Source: an uncultured Collinsella sp.
GTDB lineage: Bacteria; Actinomycetota; Coriobacteriia; Coriobacteriales; Coriobacteriaceae
Length of the DNA: 16,446 nucleotides
Direction: 5' to 3'
Assembly (NCBI GenBank): GCA_900766165.1
Contig: CAAFUK010000025.1
Span: 1-16,446 of the forward strand
Part shown: in pieces, positions 8,320 through 15,198 of the stretch
Layout: the number at the start of each line of letters is the position of its first letter
How positions within the stretch are numbered: position 1 is the first letter of the stretch
Notes under the pieces: generated by a model
The model's input: the letters and a program-made list of their open reading frames with translations, nothing else
Database searches by the model: none
Told to the model about the DNA's origin: nothing
Translations under genes and position numbers: made by a program

Positions 8320-8331
8320 CAAAACGTTTTG
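8320..8331. promoter_or_regulatory. Perfect palindrome, possible operator in the dxs/HD-gene divergent gap
   Basis: CAAAACGTTTTG is a perfect 12-bp palindrome with a central CG, in the 228-base gap between the divergent dxs and HD-domain genes. A central CG with A/T-rich arms is typical of LacI-family sites, but no such regulator is in the window. No certain promoter was found in this gap. Confidence 0.35.
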
Positions 8332-8420
8332 TCCGATGCCATACTGGTAGGTTCCATGATGATTTTATTGATAGTGTGCCGGCAATAGCTCGCCGCCGTG
8401 AGCCGCTGGAAGGAGGCCAC

Positions 8421-8954
8421 ATGTCAGAAACCGCTCGTGCCGAGAGAATCGCGCGCGAAGTTGACCGTGCCGCCCGCCAGCTGGCCCAAGCGGGGCGTTT
8501 GGACCTGACGCGGGAGTTTATCCAGCACGGCGATGTGACGGTGTACGCGCATGTGACCTCGGTGGCACGGGCGAGCCTGTCCTTTGCCGAGCGCTTGGAC
8601 CGTGTTGGCGTTTCGGTCGATCGTGCCTCGCTGCTGCGTGGGGCCTTGCTGCACGATTACTTTCTCTACGATTGGCATGACCCCGACCCAAGCCATCGCC
8701 TGCATGGGTTTCGGCATCCGTTTTTTGCCCTGGCGCGTGCCGAGGAAGATTTTGAGCTAACGCCTCGCGAGCGGAATATTATCACGCGTCATATGTTTCC
8801 GCTGGTACCGGTTCCGCCGACGTGTCGTGAGGCCTGGATTGTGTGTATGGCGGATAAGTGGTGCGCGCTGTGCGAGACAGTTGCCGGCCGTCTGCCGCGC
8901 AGGGGCTGCACAGATGATTTGAACGAAGGCTCGAGCGAGAAGAGGAGAGGGTAG
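8421..8954 (+). CDS. HD-domain phosphohydrolase-like protein
   Basis: This 177-residue soluble protein carries a metal-dependent HD domain. Candidate metal and catalytic residues appear in the expected order: His44 (YAHVTSVAR), the His78-Asp79 pair (LLHDYFLYDWH), His99 (FRHPFFAL), His124 (TRHMFPL) and Asp145 (CMADKWCAL). HD proteins of this size usually hydrolyse phosphate esters of nucleotides, but the substrate is unknown. The ATG at 8421 was chosen because AAGGAGG lies directly upstream; an in-frame ATG at 8376 has none. The gene is followed after 3 bases by the membrane protein gene, whose ribosome binding site lies within the end of this frame, so the two are co-transcribed. The C-terminal 15 residues are charged and probably disordered. 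Confidence 0.85.
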   Translation: MSETARAERIAREVDRAARQLAQAGRLDLTREFIQHGDVTVYAHVTSVARASLSFAERLDRVGVSVDRASLLRGALLHDYFLYDWHDPDPSHRLHGFRHPFFALARAEEDFELTPRERNIITRHMFPLVPVPPTCREAWIVCMADKWCALCETVAGRLPRRGCTDDLNEGSSEKRRG

Positions 8955-8957
8955 ACG

Positions 8958-9977
8958 GTGGGAACCGCGATCGACATGGCATTTGACGGCGCGACACTTG
9001 CCGCCTGCCCGCTTTCGGCGCTGGTACTCTCGTTTGCCTTCTACGGATTTTGCGGCTGGGCGTGGGAGTCGACGGTTTGCGCCATGCTCAACCACGGGCG
9101 CTTTGCCAACAGCGGCTTTTTGCTGGGACCGTGCTGCCCCATCTACGGCGCGGGCGGCATTGCCTGTTGGCTGCTGCTTCGCGGCATCCCGGATGCCTCG
9201 AGCCAGTTTGTCGCCGCGGCACTCGTGTGCAGCGTGATCGAATACAGCGTGGGCGTGCTGCTCGAAAAAACGACCGGCGCGCGGTTTTGGGACTATTCTC
9301 ACTTGCCGTTTAACCTGCATGGACGCATTTGCCTGTACTGGGCCTGCGCGTTTGGCCTGGGTGCGCTGTGCATTTGTCGCTTGGTTGAGCCAGCGCTGCT
9401 GGGGTTGCTTGGGCATCTGCCGGTGCTGATCGTGCGACTGGCGGCCTTTGCCGTTGCCGTTGCGATGGCCGTGGACGCGTTGTGCTCGCTGGCGAGCTGG
9501 CGCCGTCTGTCCGACCAGCTTGAGCGCGTGCGCGCCGACCTTGCCGACCGCATCAACGAATCGCTCGCCGACGCCTCGGATTCCATGCTCGAGCGCATTC
9601 CCGATTCGGCAATTGACTCGGTGGCGCAGACGCATATCCGCAGCCGTGCCGTCAACGCGTGGCTGGCAGAGCTGGGCGATGCCGCGCTCGATGCCCTGCG
9701 CGAGAAGGCGTCGGTGCCGACGTTTATCTCGGACGGTGCCCGTGGCCTGGCGCTTGCCGCCCGCCGCGTTGCCGATGCCGCACCGAGCATGCCGCGTCCG
9801 TCGCTCACTCGTCTCCGTGCCGGCAAACGTGCGAGCCGTCCGGTGCCGAGCGTGTCGCTCAGCCGTCGTGACCTGCGCTTTTTCAATGCCTTCCCGCGCT
9901 TGCGCATCAACCGCTACGAAGGCGTCATCCGAGCCACCGACCTCCGCGACCGCGCTCGCGACCTGTTCCGACGCTAG
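8958..9977 (+). CDS. CmpB-type (putative ABC transporter IV) membrane protein
   Basis: This 339-residue protein belongs to the family known as putative ABC transporter type IV or CmpB. The first 170 residues hold about five hydrophobic segments and the family blocks FYGFCGWAWES (28-38), NHGRFANSGFLLGP (45-58), PIYGAGG (61-67) and the LEKTTGARFWDYS segment (102-114). From about 175 on, the protein is cytoplasmic and polar, with Arg/Asp-rich helices and a basic Pro/Ser/Arg-rich tail ending in RDLFRR. The start is GTG at 8958, served by AGGAGAGGG in the end of the preceding gene. The biochemical role of this family is not established, and no ATPase partner is nearby. It is paired with the HD-domain gene. 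Confidence 0.82.
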   Translation: MGTAIDMAFDGATLAACPLSALVLSFAFYGFCGWAWESTVCAMLNHGRFANSGFLLGPCCPIYGAGGIACWLLLRGIPDASSQFVAAALVCSVIEYSVGVLLEKTTGARFWDYSHLPFNLHGRICLYWACAFGLGALCICRLVEPALLGLLGHLPVLIVRLAAFAVAVAMAVDALCSLASWRRLSDQLERVRADLADRINESLADASDSMLERIPDSAIDSVAQTHIRSRAVNAWLAELGDAALDALREKASVPTFISDGARGLALAARRVADAAPSMPRPSLTRLRAGKRASRPVPSVSLSRRDLRFFNAFPRLRINRYEGVIRATDLRDRARDLFRR

Positions 9978-10175
9978 GGGATGAGGCGGCGCGACTCACG
10001 CCCAAGCTCTCACGTTTCCCGTTCGTTTCGCGTCCGTTGCCGCGCCGTTTCCAAGATTGCGGCACCGTTTCCATTCGACAACGCAGCGTTTAACAACGCC
10101 GTATCTGGTCTACACCAGTTGCCCCTCGGCCGCATCATGAGCGCCGACAACGTTCATGCGACTAAGGGGGAGCGA

Positions 10176-11453
10176 ATGTACGATACGGGATCGACAACGT
10201 TTATGCTCATCTGCACCATGCTCGTGTTTTTAATGACACCGGGCCTGGCGTTTTTCTACGGCGGCCTGTCCAGGCGCAAAAATGTTATCAACACCATGCT
10301 TATGTGCTTTGGCGTCATTGGCTTGGTGGGCGTGCTGTGGATTGTGGCCGGCTGGTCGCTGGCCTATGGCGGCGATGGTTCCAGCCCATTTATTGGAGGC
10401 TTTGACCAGCTGCTGTGCTTGCCGGTGCTCAACCAGGTGCTGCAGGCTGCCGAGGGTACCGCGACGGACGGTGCCGTCTACCCGGAGATTGTCAACATCG
10501 CCTTCCAGATGGCATTTGCCATGATTACGGCCGCCATCGTCACGGGCAGCCTTGCCGGGCGCGTTAAATTCGGCGCTATGGCGGCCTTCCTTGGCATTTG
10601 GCTGCTCGTGGTCTACGCGCCGCTCGCCCATATGGTCTGGGGCGGCGAGGGCTCCTTTATCGGCGACATCATCGGCGCGCTGGACTTTGCCGGCGGCGAC
10701 GTGGTGCACATCTCGTCTGGTCTGACGGGCCTGATTCTCTGCTTGATGCTTGGCCGTCGTCGCGGTTTTGGCATGGTGAACTATCGACCGCATAACGTGC
10801 CGTTTGTGGCGCTGGGCGCCGGTCTGCTTTGGTTTGGCTGGTTTGGCTTTAACGGCGGCAGCGAGTTTAAGGCCGACGCCGTTGCGGCACTTGCCATCCT
10901 CAACACCGTGACGGCCAGCGCGGCGGGCATGGTCTCGTGGCTTGCCATCGAGCGCGTGCACACCGGCCGTCCCACGCTGGTGGGTGCCAGCACCGGTTTG
11001 GTCGCGGGCCTCGTGGTGGTCACGCCGGGCGCGGGCTTTGTCGAGCCGTGGGCGGCGCTGATCATGGGCCTGATCGTCTCGCCCGTCTGCTACTTGGCCA
11101 TCAGTCATCTTAAGACCAAGTTCGGCTACGACGATGCGCTCGATGCGTTTGGCTGCCACGGCATTGGCGGCATCTTGGGTGGCGTGCTCACGGGTCTGTT
11201 CTGCGTGCCGGAGCTTTCATGGACCGGTAAGGGCGGCCTGTTCTACACGGGCGACATGTCGCTGCTCATCTCGCAGATCTTGGGTATTGTGGTGACGGTC
11301 GCTATTGTGCTGGTGCTCGACTTGGTGATCGCCGCGGTGGTCAAGGCGCTGTTCCACGGCAGCCTGCGCGTGGACGAGGCCGACGAGGCGCTGGGCTTGG
11401 ATGCGAGTCAGCACGGCGAGAGCGCGTACCCCTCGTTCTCCGGACTCGATTAG
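10176..11453 (+). CDS. amt: Ammonium transporter (Amt/MEP family)
   Basis: This 425-residue, roughly 11-helix membrane protein conducts ammonium into the cell as a trimer. Conserved features are intact: TPGLAFFYGG (21-30), Asp170 in GALDFAGG, the pore twin histidines His178 (VVHISSG) and His328 (AFGCHGIGG), and GWFGFNGGSE (221-230). The C-terminal cytoplasmic tail (RVDEADEALGLDASQHGESAY), the region that contacts P-II, is present. The ATG at 10176 was chosen because it has AAGGGGG just upstream and begins immediately before the first helix. The same frame stays open back to an ATG at 9981, but that stretch is basic, non-membrane and lacks a ribosome binding site. The gene for its P-II regulator follows 214 bases later. 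Confidence 0.95.
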   Translation: MYDTGSTTFMLICTMLVFLMTPGLAFFYGGLSRRKNVINTMLMCFGVIGLVGVLWIVAGWSLAYGGDGSSPFIGGFDQLLCLPVLNQVLQAAEGTATDGAVYPEIVNIAFQMAFAMITAAIVTGSLAGRVKFGAMAAFLGIWLLVVYAPLAHMVWGGEGSFIGDIIGALDFAGGDVVHISSGLTGLILCLMLGRRRGFGMVNYRPHNVPFVALGAGLLWFGWFGFNGGSEFKADAVAALAILNTVTASAAGMVSWLAIERVHTGRPTLVGASTGLVAGLVVVTPGAGFVEPWAALIMGLIVSPVCYLAISHLKTKFGYDDALDAFGCHGIGGILGGVLTGLFCVPELSWTGKGGLFYTGDMSLLISQILGIVVTVAIVLVLDLVIAAVVKALFHGSLRVDEADEALGLDASQHGESAYPSFSGLD

Positions 11454-11454
11454 C

Positions 11455-11557
11455 AGCTTCCCCAAGCACCGCACCTCGGCCTTCAATCGTCGTTTGCGTA
11501 CCTTAAGTACGCGGCACTCCTCTTTCAGGCCGATCTGCGGCACTTGGGAAACCTGCT
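11455..11557. repeat. Long imperfect inverted repeat after amt
   Basis: CCAAGCACCGCACCTCGGCCT (11462-11482, written with one extra base) pairs with 11527-11546 at 16 of 20 positions, and flanking TTCCC/GGGAA extends the stem. In the centre GCGTAC (11496-11501) pairs with GTACGC (11507-11512) around CTTAA. The two stems are separated by unpaired 13-14-base segments. It starts 2 bases after the amt stop, so it may cap the amt mRNA or be an interspersed repeat. There is no T-run. Confidence 0.6.
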
Positions 11558-11600
11558 AAGACCTGTTAGTTGCACTTATCTGATCTACAAGGTTGCTCTG

Positions 11601-11623
11601 TGGCACCTGGAAAACCCGTGCCA
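11601..11623 (+). promoter_or_regulatory. Small hairpin in the P-II gene leader
   Basis: TGGCAC (11601-11606) and GTGCCA (11618-11623) are perfect inverted copies, with GG/CC pairing further in. The hairpin lies about 45 bases upstream of the P-II start codon. It could be an operator or an mRNA leader stem. I found no convincing -35/-10 pair in the amt-glnB gap. Confidence 0.3.
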
Positions 11624-11667
11624 TGTGAGGGACAATTCATTTCTTTTTTTGAAGAGAGGAATTCACT

Positions 11668-12006
11668 ATGAAGAAGATTACGGCGATCGTTCGTGCCGAA
11701 AAGCTCGAGGTTCTTAAAGACGCGCTGTTTGCTGCTGATGTTCGTGGTATGACTATCAACCAGGTGCAGGGCTGCGGCGCACAGCATGGCTGGAAGGAAT
11801 ACGTACGCGGCAACGAGCTGCTTGTCAACACGATCCCTAAGGTGCAGTTCACGCTCATTTGCGCCGACGAGCATGTCGACGGCATTGTCGAAATTATCTG
11901 CAACGCCGCACGCACCGGAGCCGTCGGAGACGGCAAGATTTGGGTCGAGCCGGTCGAGGAAGTTATCCGCATCCGCACCGGCGAACACGGCCCCGCTGCG
12001 GTGTAG
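11668..12006 (+). CDS. glnB: P-II family nitrogen regulatory protein
   Basis: This 112-residue cytoplasmic trimer senses 2-oxoglutarate and ATP/ADP and gates ammonium uptake. The body is canonical: MKKITAIVRAEKLEVLKDAL at the start and TGAVGDGKIWV (83-93) then EVIRIRTGE (98-106). The T-loop (37-54) aligns without gaps to E. coli GlnB. At position 51, where the modified Tyr normally sits, there is Leu; Gln39 is kept, and a Tyr appears at 45. Uridylylation or adenylylation at the usual site is therefore impossible, and control is probably by ligand binding alone. The ATG at 11668 follows AGAGGA by 8 bases. Position after amt suggests a GlnK-like role as the transporter's gatekeeper; the symbol is a family label. 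Confidence 0.93.
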   Translation: MKKITAIVRAEKLEVLKDALFAADVRGMTINQVQGCGAQHGWKEYVRGNELLVNTIPKVQFTLICADEHVDGIVEIICNAARTGAVGDGKIWVEPVEEVIRIRTGEHGPAAV

Positions 12007-12019
12007 AACCGATTGCTTG

Positions 12020-12073
12020 CCATCCGCAACGTTAAAATATTGCGATGAGGCATAGGACTTGCGTTGCGGATGG
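12020..12073. promoter_or_regulatory. 12-bp perfect inverted repeat upstream of the TetR gene
   Basis: CCATCCGCAACG (12020-12031) and CGTTGCGGATGG (12062-12073) are perfect inverted copies, extended by one G-T pair, around 30 bases that include TAAAAT (12033-12038). The right arm ends 7 bases before the ATG at 12081, so as RNA it would cover the ribosome binding region. As DNA it could be a split operator. It differs from the operator sequence downstream of the same gene. Confidence 0.5.
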
Positions 12074-12080
12074 GCGGATT

Positions 12081-12743
12081 ATGGGTCGCAATAAATATCC
12101 CGAAGAGACGGTCGCGAAGATTCTCGACGCGGCGCTGGAGCTATTCTGCGCACAGGGTTATGAGGGAACGAGCATCCAGGATATCGTTGACCGTCTCGAT
12201 GGCATGACCAAGGGCGCTATCTATCATCACTTCAAGAGCAAAGAAGAGATTTTTAACGCCGCATTTGATCGGGCGATGGCTCCCGTTGTTGAGCGCCGCC
12301 GCGCGACGCTCGGTGCTGACAATATGACGGGCGCCCAAAAGCTCAAGCGACTTTATGCGCCCGAGTCCGTCGTACCACAAATTGAGCTTTGGGCACGCAT
12401 GCATCCTGCGGCGGATCCGGTAAAGAGTTCGCGTCTGTTGGCGTTGCAGTATCAGGGCTCGTTTGACGAATCGGCGGATGGCTATTTATTGCCGGTGATC
12501 GAGGAGGGCATCGCCGACGGCTCCATTGCGTGCGAATGCCCGCGCGAAGCGGCAGAGGCCGTATCGTTGCTAGCGAATCTTTGGCTGCTGCCTTTGTTCC
12601 GTCCGCTCGAGCCCAAGGAGCGAATGGTCGCTCGCGCGCAATGTTTGGCGCAGATGGCGGCCGCGGTGGGGCTCGATTTGGGGGAAGAAGTGCTTCAAAC
12701 AACGTGTCAAATTTGGGACGTTTGGAGCCGTACCGGGTGGTAA
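12081..12743 (+). CDS. TetR/AcrR family transcriptional regulator
   Basis: This 220-residue repressor has an N-terminal TetR helix-turn-helix domain at about 11-57 (EETVAKILDAALELF, then TSIQDIVDRL, then GMTKGAIYHHFKSKEEIF) and a helical ligand-binding C-terminal domain that I cannot assign to a ligand. The ATG at 12081 was chosen because MGRNKYPEET is the usual opening for this subgroup; the in-frame ATG at 12045 would add 12 atypical residues. No strong Shine-Dalgarno is seen, and the leader lies in a 12-bp inverted repeat. Directly after its stop comes the first of two TetR-style palindromes, with the second just before the efflux gene, so this protein very probably represses that gene. 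Codon use is less GC-biased than in neighbouring genes. Confidence 0.9.
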   Translation: MGRNKYPEETVAKILDAALELFCAQGYEGTSIQDIVDRLDGMTKGAIYHHFKSKEEIFNAAFDRAMAPVVERRRATLGADNMTGAQKLKRLYAPESVVPQIELWARMHPAADPVKSSRLLALQYQGSFDESADGYLLPVIEEGIADGSIACECPREAAEAVSLLANLWLLPLFRPLEPKERMVARAQCLAQMAAAVGLDLGEEVLQTTCQIWDVWSRTGW

Positions 12744-12745
12744 TA

Positions 12746-12764
12746 TACATACTAACGGTATGTA
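12746..12764. promoter_or_regulatory. TetR-type operator, copy 1
   Basis: The 19-bp palindrome TACATACTAACGGTATGTA has perfect 7-base arms around a 5-base centre. It begins 2 bases after the TetR stop codon. The TACATAC/GTATGTA arms resemble known AcrR-type operators. Confidence 0.75.
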
Positions 12765-12810
12765 AATTGATGTAAGAGGGTGGCTACGGCTGCCCTTTTC
12801 GAGCCGTTAA

Positions 12811-12831
12811 ATACATACCAACAGTATGTAT
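12811..12831. promoter_or_regulatory. TetR-type operator, copy 2
   Basis: Perfect 8-base arms ATACATAC and GTATGTAT surround a 5-base centre CAACA. The last bases abut the AGGAGG ribosome binding site of the efflux gene, so a bound repressor would block initiation. The centre is 66 bases from that of copy 1. A small stem (ACGGCT/AGCCGT, 12786-12807) lies between the two. Confidence 0.78.
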
Positions 12832-12844
12832 AGGAGGCAAAGCC

Positions 12845-14107
12845 ATGGACGGGATGAGAGATTTAGATGCCGCGTCAGCATCAAAGACGGCGCCGCCTAT
12901 AAGACTCGTCGGTCTTCTCGTTGCGCAGTTGTGCGTGTATTCGACGTTGTCGGCACTGTGCTTTGCGTGTCCGCTCTACTTGTTCGATTGCAGCGGCTCG
13001 TCAACGTTATATGGCGCCGTCGCGGCGATAGCGCTCATACCAGGTGTGCTCGCGACTCCGGTTGGCGGAGTATTAGCTGATCGAGAGGGGCATCGGAGCG
13101 TTCTGGCAGCTCTCGGTATTGTTTTAATGATTGCAACGATGCTGTTTGTCCCCATGAAGCGCTCGTTGCCTCTTGCGGCCGTTGTGGCGGTGCTGCTGTG
13201 CGTCTAATACGCCGTTCAATCTATTCTGAAGCCGATACTTCAAATTGAGACGCTGCGCATAGCCGGCAGGGAAAAGGTCGAGCGGTCAACCGCATTAGTG
13301 TCGCAGATGACCATGGTGAGCAATATTCTAGGTCCCGTGGTCGGAACAGCCGTCTACGGATGCTTTGGAATCGATGCCCTTTGCGCGATCGCGGCGGTGG
13401 CGTTTGCGATGTCGTCGCTGCTGTTTTGGGCCGCACTCAAACAAAATGTCCCCTCTGAAGTGACGGGGGATAGCTCGGCTCGCATGGCATGCCAAAGCGA
13501 TTTTCTGTCGGCGATTCGGTACCTGCTTCAAAACACCTCGTTGCTTGCTGTGATTTTGCTTGCGGCTGTTTTGAATCTTGCGTTGGTTGGGTTAACGATT
13601 GGTGCACCCGTTATTGTTACAAGGCATCTCGGCATGCAATCTTCCCGCGTTGGGATTATTGAGGCAGCTATGGGGCTGGGCGGCCTTGCAGGCGGTGGCC
13701 TAGTCGGTATTTGGCCGAATCGTTTTTCATTTGATGGCATTCACCGGCATGTCGTGATGATTTGTCTTGGGGTCATACCGATTTTCGTCGCGCTGCTGTG
13801 TGGCGCTCATATGCTTGTATTAGCCACGCTTGCGGTTGGTTCGGCATGGGTCATGGTGTGGGCAAGTATTGCGTCGGTCGAAATCGTTGCATTCGTTCAG
13901 CGAACGGCGCCGACGGAACTCTGCGGAAAGGTGCTTTCGGTCGTATACATGGCGCTTTCCTGCGCAACGCCAATTGGCCAATTGGCATACGGATTCGCGT
14001 ATGATCGATGGACACCGACGGTTGTATTCGCAGCCATGCTGATGGTGCTGGTATTGACGACGGCGTTGTTTTATCGCTTGAAAAGTCGCTCACAACAAAC
14101 AATGTGA
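12845..14107 (+). pseudogene. MFS efflux transporter broken by one in-frame stop
   Basis: The frame encodes a major facilitator superfamily membrane protein of about 420 codons, similar in layout to DHA3-type drug exporters. It begins at ATG 12845 after AGGAGG. The first 120 residues hold about four membrane segments, with the loop GGVLADREGHRSVL (about 75-88), a standard MFS motif A region. TAA at 13205-13207 interrupts the frame. The same frame then continues without a shift as YAVQSILKPILQIETLRIAG and on to the stop at 14107, keeping membrane segments throughout. A CAA-to-TAA change would explain it. The remnant from 13298 could be translated separately but would lack the first helices. 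The operators for the TetR repressor remain intact. A sequencing or assembly error is the main alternative. Confidence 0.85.
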
Positions 14108-14167
14108 CGTGAGCGGCGCTGCGGTTTAACGGGAGCAATCGCTGCGGTGTGGGGCACCCATACGAGA

Positions 14168-14217
14168 GCATGCCTCTCCTTCGTCTACAATATCGTGCAG
14201 ACGAAGGAGAGGCATGC
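14168..14217. promoter_or_regulatory. Perfect 19-bp inverted repeat covering a ribosome binding site
   Basis: The arms at 14168-14186 and 14199-14217 are perfect inverted copies (GCATGCCTCTCCTTCGTCT and its complement) around a 12-base loop. The right arm contains the AAGGAG that serves the HAD gene and the ATG at 14214. The loop edge holds TACAAT (14186-14191), a possible -10 box. If so, RNA started there would contain only the right arm and be translatable, while readthrough RNA from upstream would fold and hide the site. Confidence 0.75.
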
Positions 14218-14219
14218 AC

Positions 14220-15077
14220 ATGATCAAGATGTTCGCGAGTGACTTAGACGGAACGCTGCTGAACGCCCTGCACGAGGCCGACGGAACCATCCGTCGCGCC
14301 ATTCGCGAGTTGACCGAGGCCGGGCTGCACGTTGTTCCCGCGACGGGTCGCTCGACGCTGCCGATCGGTGGGCATGGCTTTACGGGTTTGGCACTCGACG
14401 CCTGCTGCTCCAACGGATCCATCGTTCGTGACAGCCATGGCGAAGTGCTCAAGACCTGGACTATCGATCCTCAGATTACCGAGGAACTGCTCAAGGCATT
14501 TCCGGACATCTGCTTTGATTGCTCCACGCCCGACGGCATGTTTTCGAGCGGGTCGTTCGAGATGCATCAGGCGGGTTTTAAGAAGGACAGCTCCATCAAG
14601 CGCATTGTGATGCGCGGCATGCGTGCGCGCGGTGGTTATCACGAGGAGCAGTATTTCGACCAGTCGATCGGCGATATCTTGCGTCATGACGTGTGCAAGA
14701 TCAACTGCCGCGTGACCTCGCCCGAGCTGGAGTGCGACCTTAAGGCGTACCTGGCCGAGCGCTCGGACCGCGTGGTCAACGCGCCATTTGATCCGGTGAT
14801 GTTCGAGATCACCGACGTGGCGTGCAACAAGGGTGAGAGCGTGGCCTGGCTGGCGGGCTACTACGGTATTGCCGAGGACGAGGTTGCGGTCTACGGCGAC
14901 GGCGGCAACGATATCGCAATGCTCAAGCGCTTCCGCCACAGCTACGCGACCAAAAACGCTAGCGATGCAGCTAAGGCCGCCGCGAGCGCAACTATCGGCA
15001 GCTGCATGGCCCATGCCGTTCCCAAACACATGCTCGCCACCATGCGCAAGCAGAATTCCCGCACCATAATCGAATAA
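14220..15077 (+). CDS. Cof-type HAD-IIB family phosphatase
   Basis: This 285-residue cytoplasmic hydrolase of the haloacid dehalogenase superfamily probably removes phosphate from sugar phosphates or similar metabolites. Motif I is DLDGTLL (Asp8 nucleophile, Asp10), motif II is Thr42 in PATGRS, motif III is Lys204 in CNKGESVAWL, and motif IV is GDGGNDIAML (226-235). The large C2-type cap between about 80 and 185 marks the Cof group. The ATG at 14220 was preferred because it is 10 bases from AAGGAG; the ATG at 14214 is only 4 bases away but in frame, adding Met-His. The ribosome binding site lies in a perfect inverted repeat. A palindromic repeat begins right after the stop codon. Confidence 0.9.
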   Translation: MIKMFASDLDGTLLNALHEADGTIRRAIRELTEAGLHVVPATGRSTLPIGGHGFTGLALDACCSNGSIVRDSHGEVLKTWTIDPQITEELLKAFPDICFDCSTPDGMFSSGSFEMHQAGFKKDSSIKRIVMRGMRARGGYHEEQYFDQSIGDILRHDVCKINCRVTSPELECDLKAYLAERSDRVVNAPFDPVMFEITDVACNKGESVAWLAGYYGIAEDEVAVYGDGGNDIAMLKRFRHSYATKNASDAAKAAASATIGSCMAHAVPKHMLATMRKQNSRTIIE

Positions 15078-15106
15078 TGTGACAAAGGGACAGTCCCTTT
15101 GTCACA
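15078..15106. repeat. Short palindromic repeat, copy A
   Basis: TGTGACAAAGGGAC (15078-15091) and GTCCCTTTGTCACA (15093-15106) form a perfect 14-bp inverted repeat around a single A. It starts directly after the HAD gene stop. A near-identical element lies at 15521-15554. It may also act as a transcript end, although no T-run follows. Confidence 0.85.
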
Positions 15107-15139
15107 GGTGACGCTGGTCTCTTGAAATACGAACAAACA

Positions 15140-15169
15140 TTCGCATATCTAACTGCGCTTTGATAGAAT
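15140..15169 (+). promoter_or_regulatory. Promoter of the small membrane peptide gene
   Basis: TTCGCA (15140-15145) and TAGAAT (15164-15169) are 18 bases apart, and TG at 15161-15162 makes an extended -10 (TGATAGAAT). This predicts a start near 15176 and a leader of about 58 bases. Confidence 0.55.
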
Positions 15170-15198
15170 CGATACTGTTGGCGGCAGTTCCATGTGCC

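Noticed and set aside
9981..10175. A 65-codon N-terminal extension of the ammonium transporter, open from an ATG at 9981.
   Set aside because: The extension is basic with no membrane or signal character, has no proper Shine-Dalgarno, and Amt proteins normally begin close to the first helix, where the ATG at 10176 has AAGGGGG.
10230..11159. A 309-codon minus-strand frame opposite amt.
   Set aside because: It is a codon-bias shadow of the membrane protein gene; its product is charged and shows no domain.
11217..11543. A minus-strand 108-codon frame overlapping the end of amt and the inverted repeat.
   Set aside because: It overlaps well-supported amt coding sequence, and its first 30 codons are just the translated inverted repeat.
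11601..11623. TGGCAC at 11601 considered as a sigma-54 promoter for the P-II gene.
   Set aside because: No GC element sits at the required spacing from the GG; the nearest is 16 bases away, where 10 is needed.
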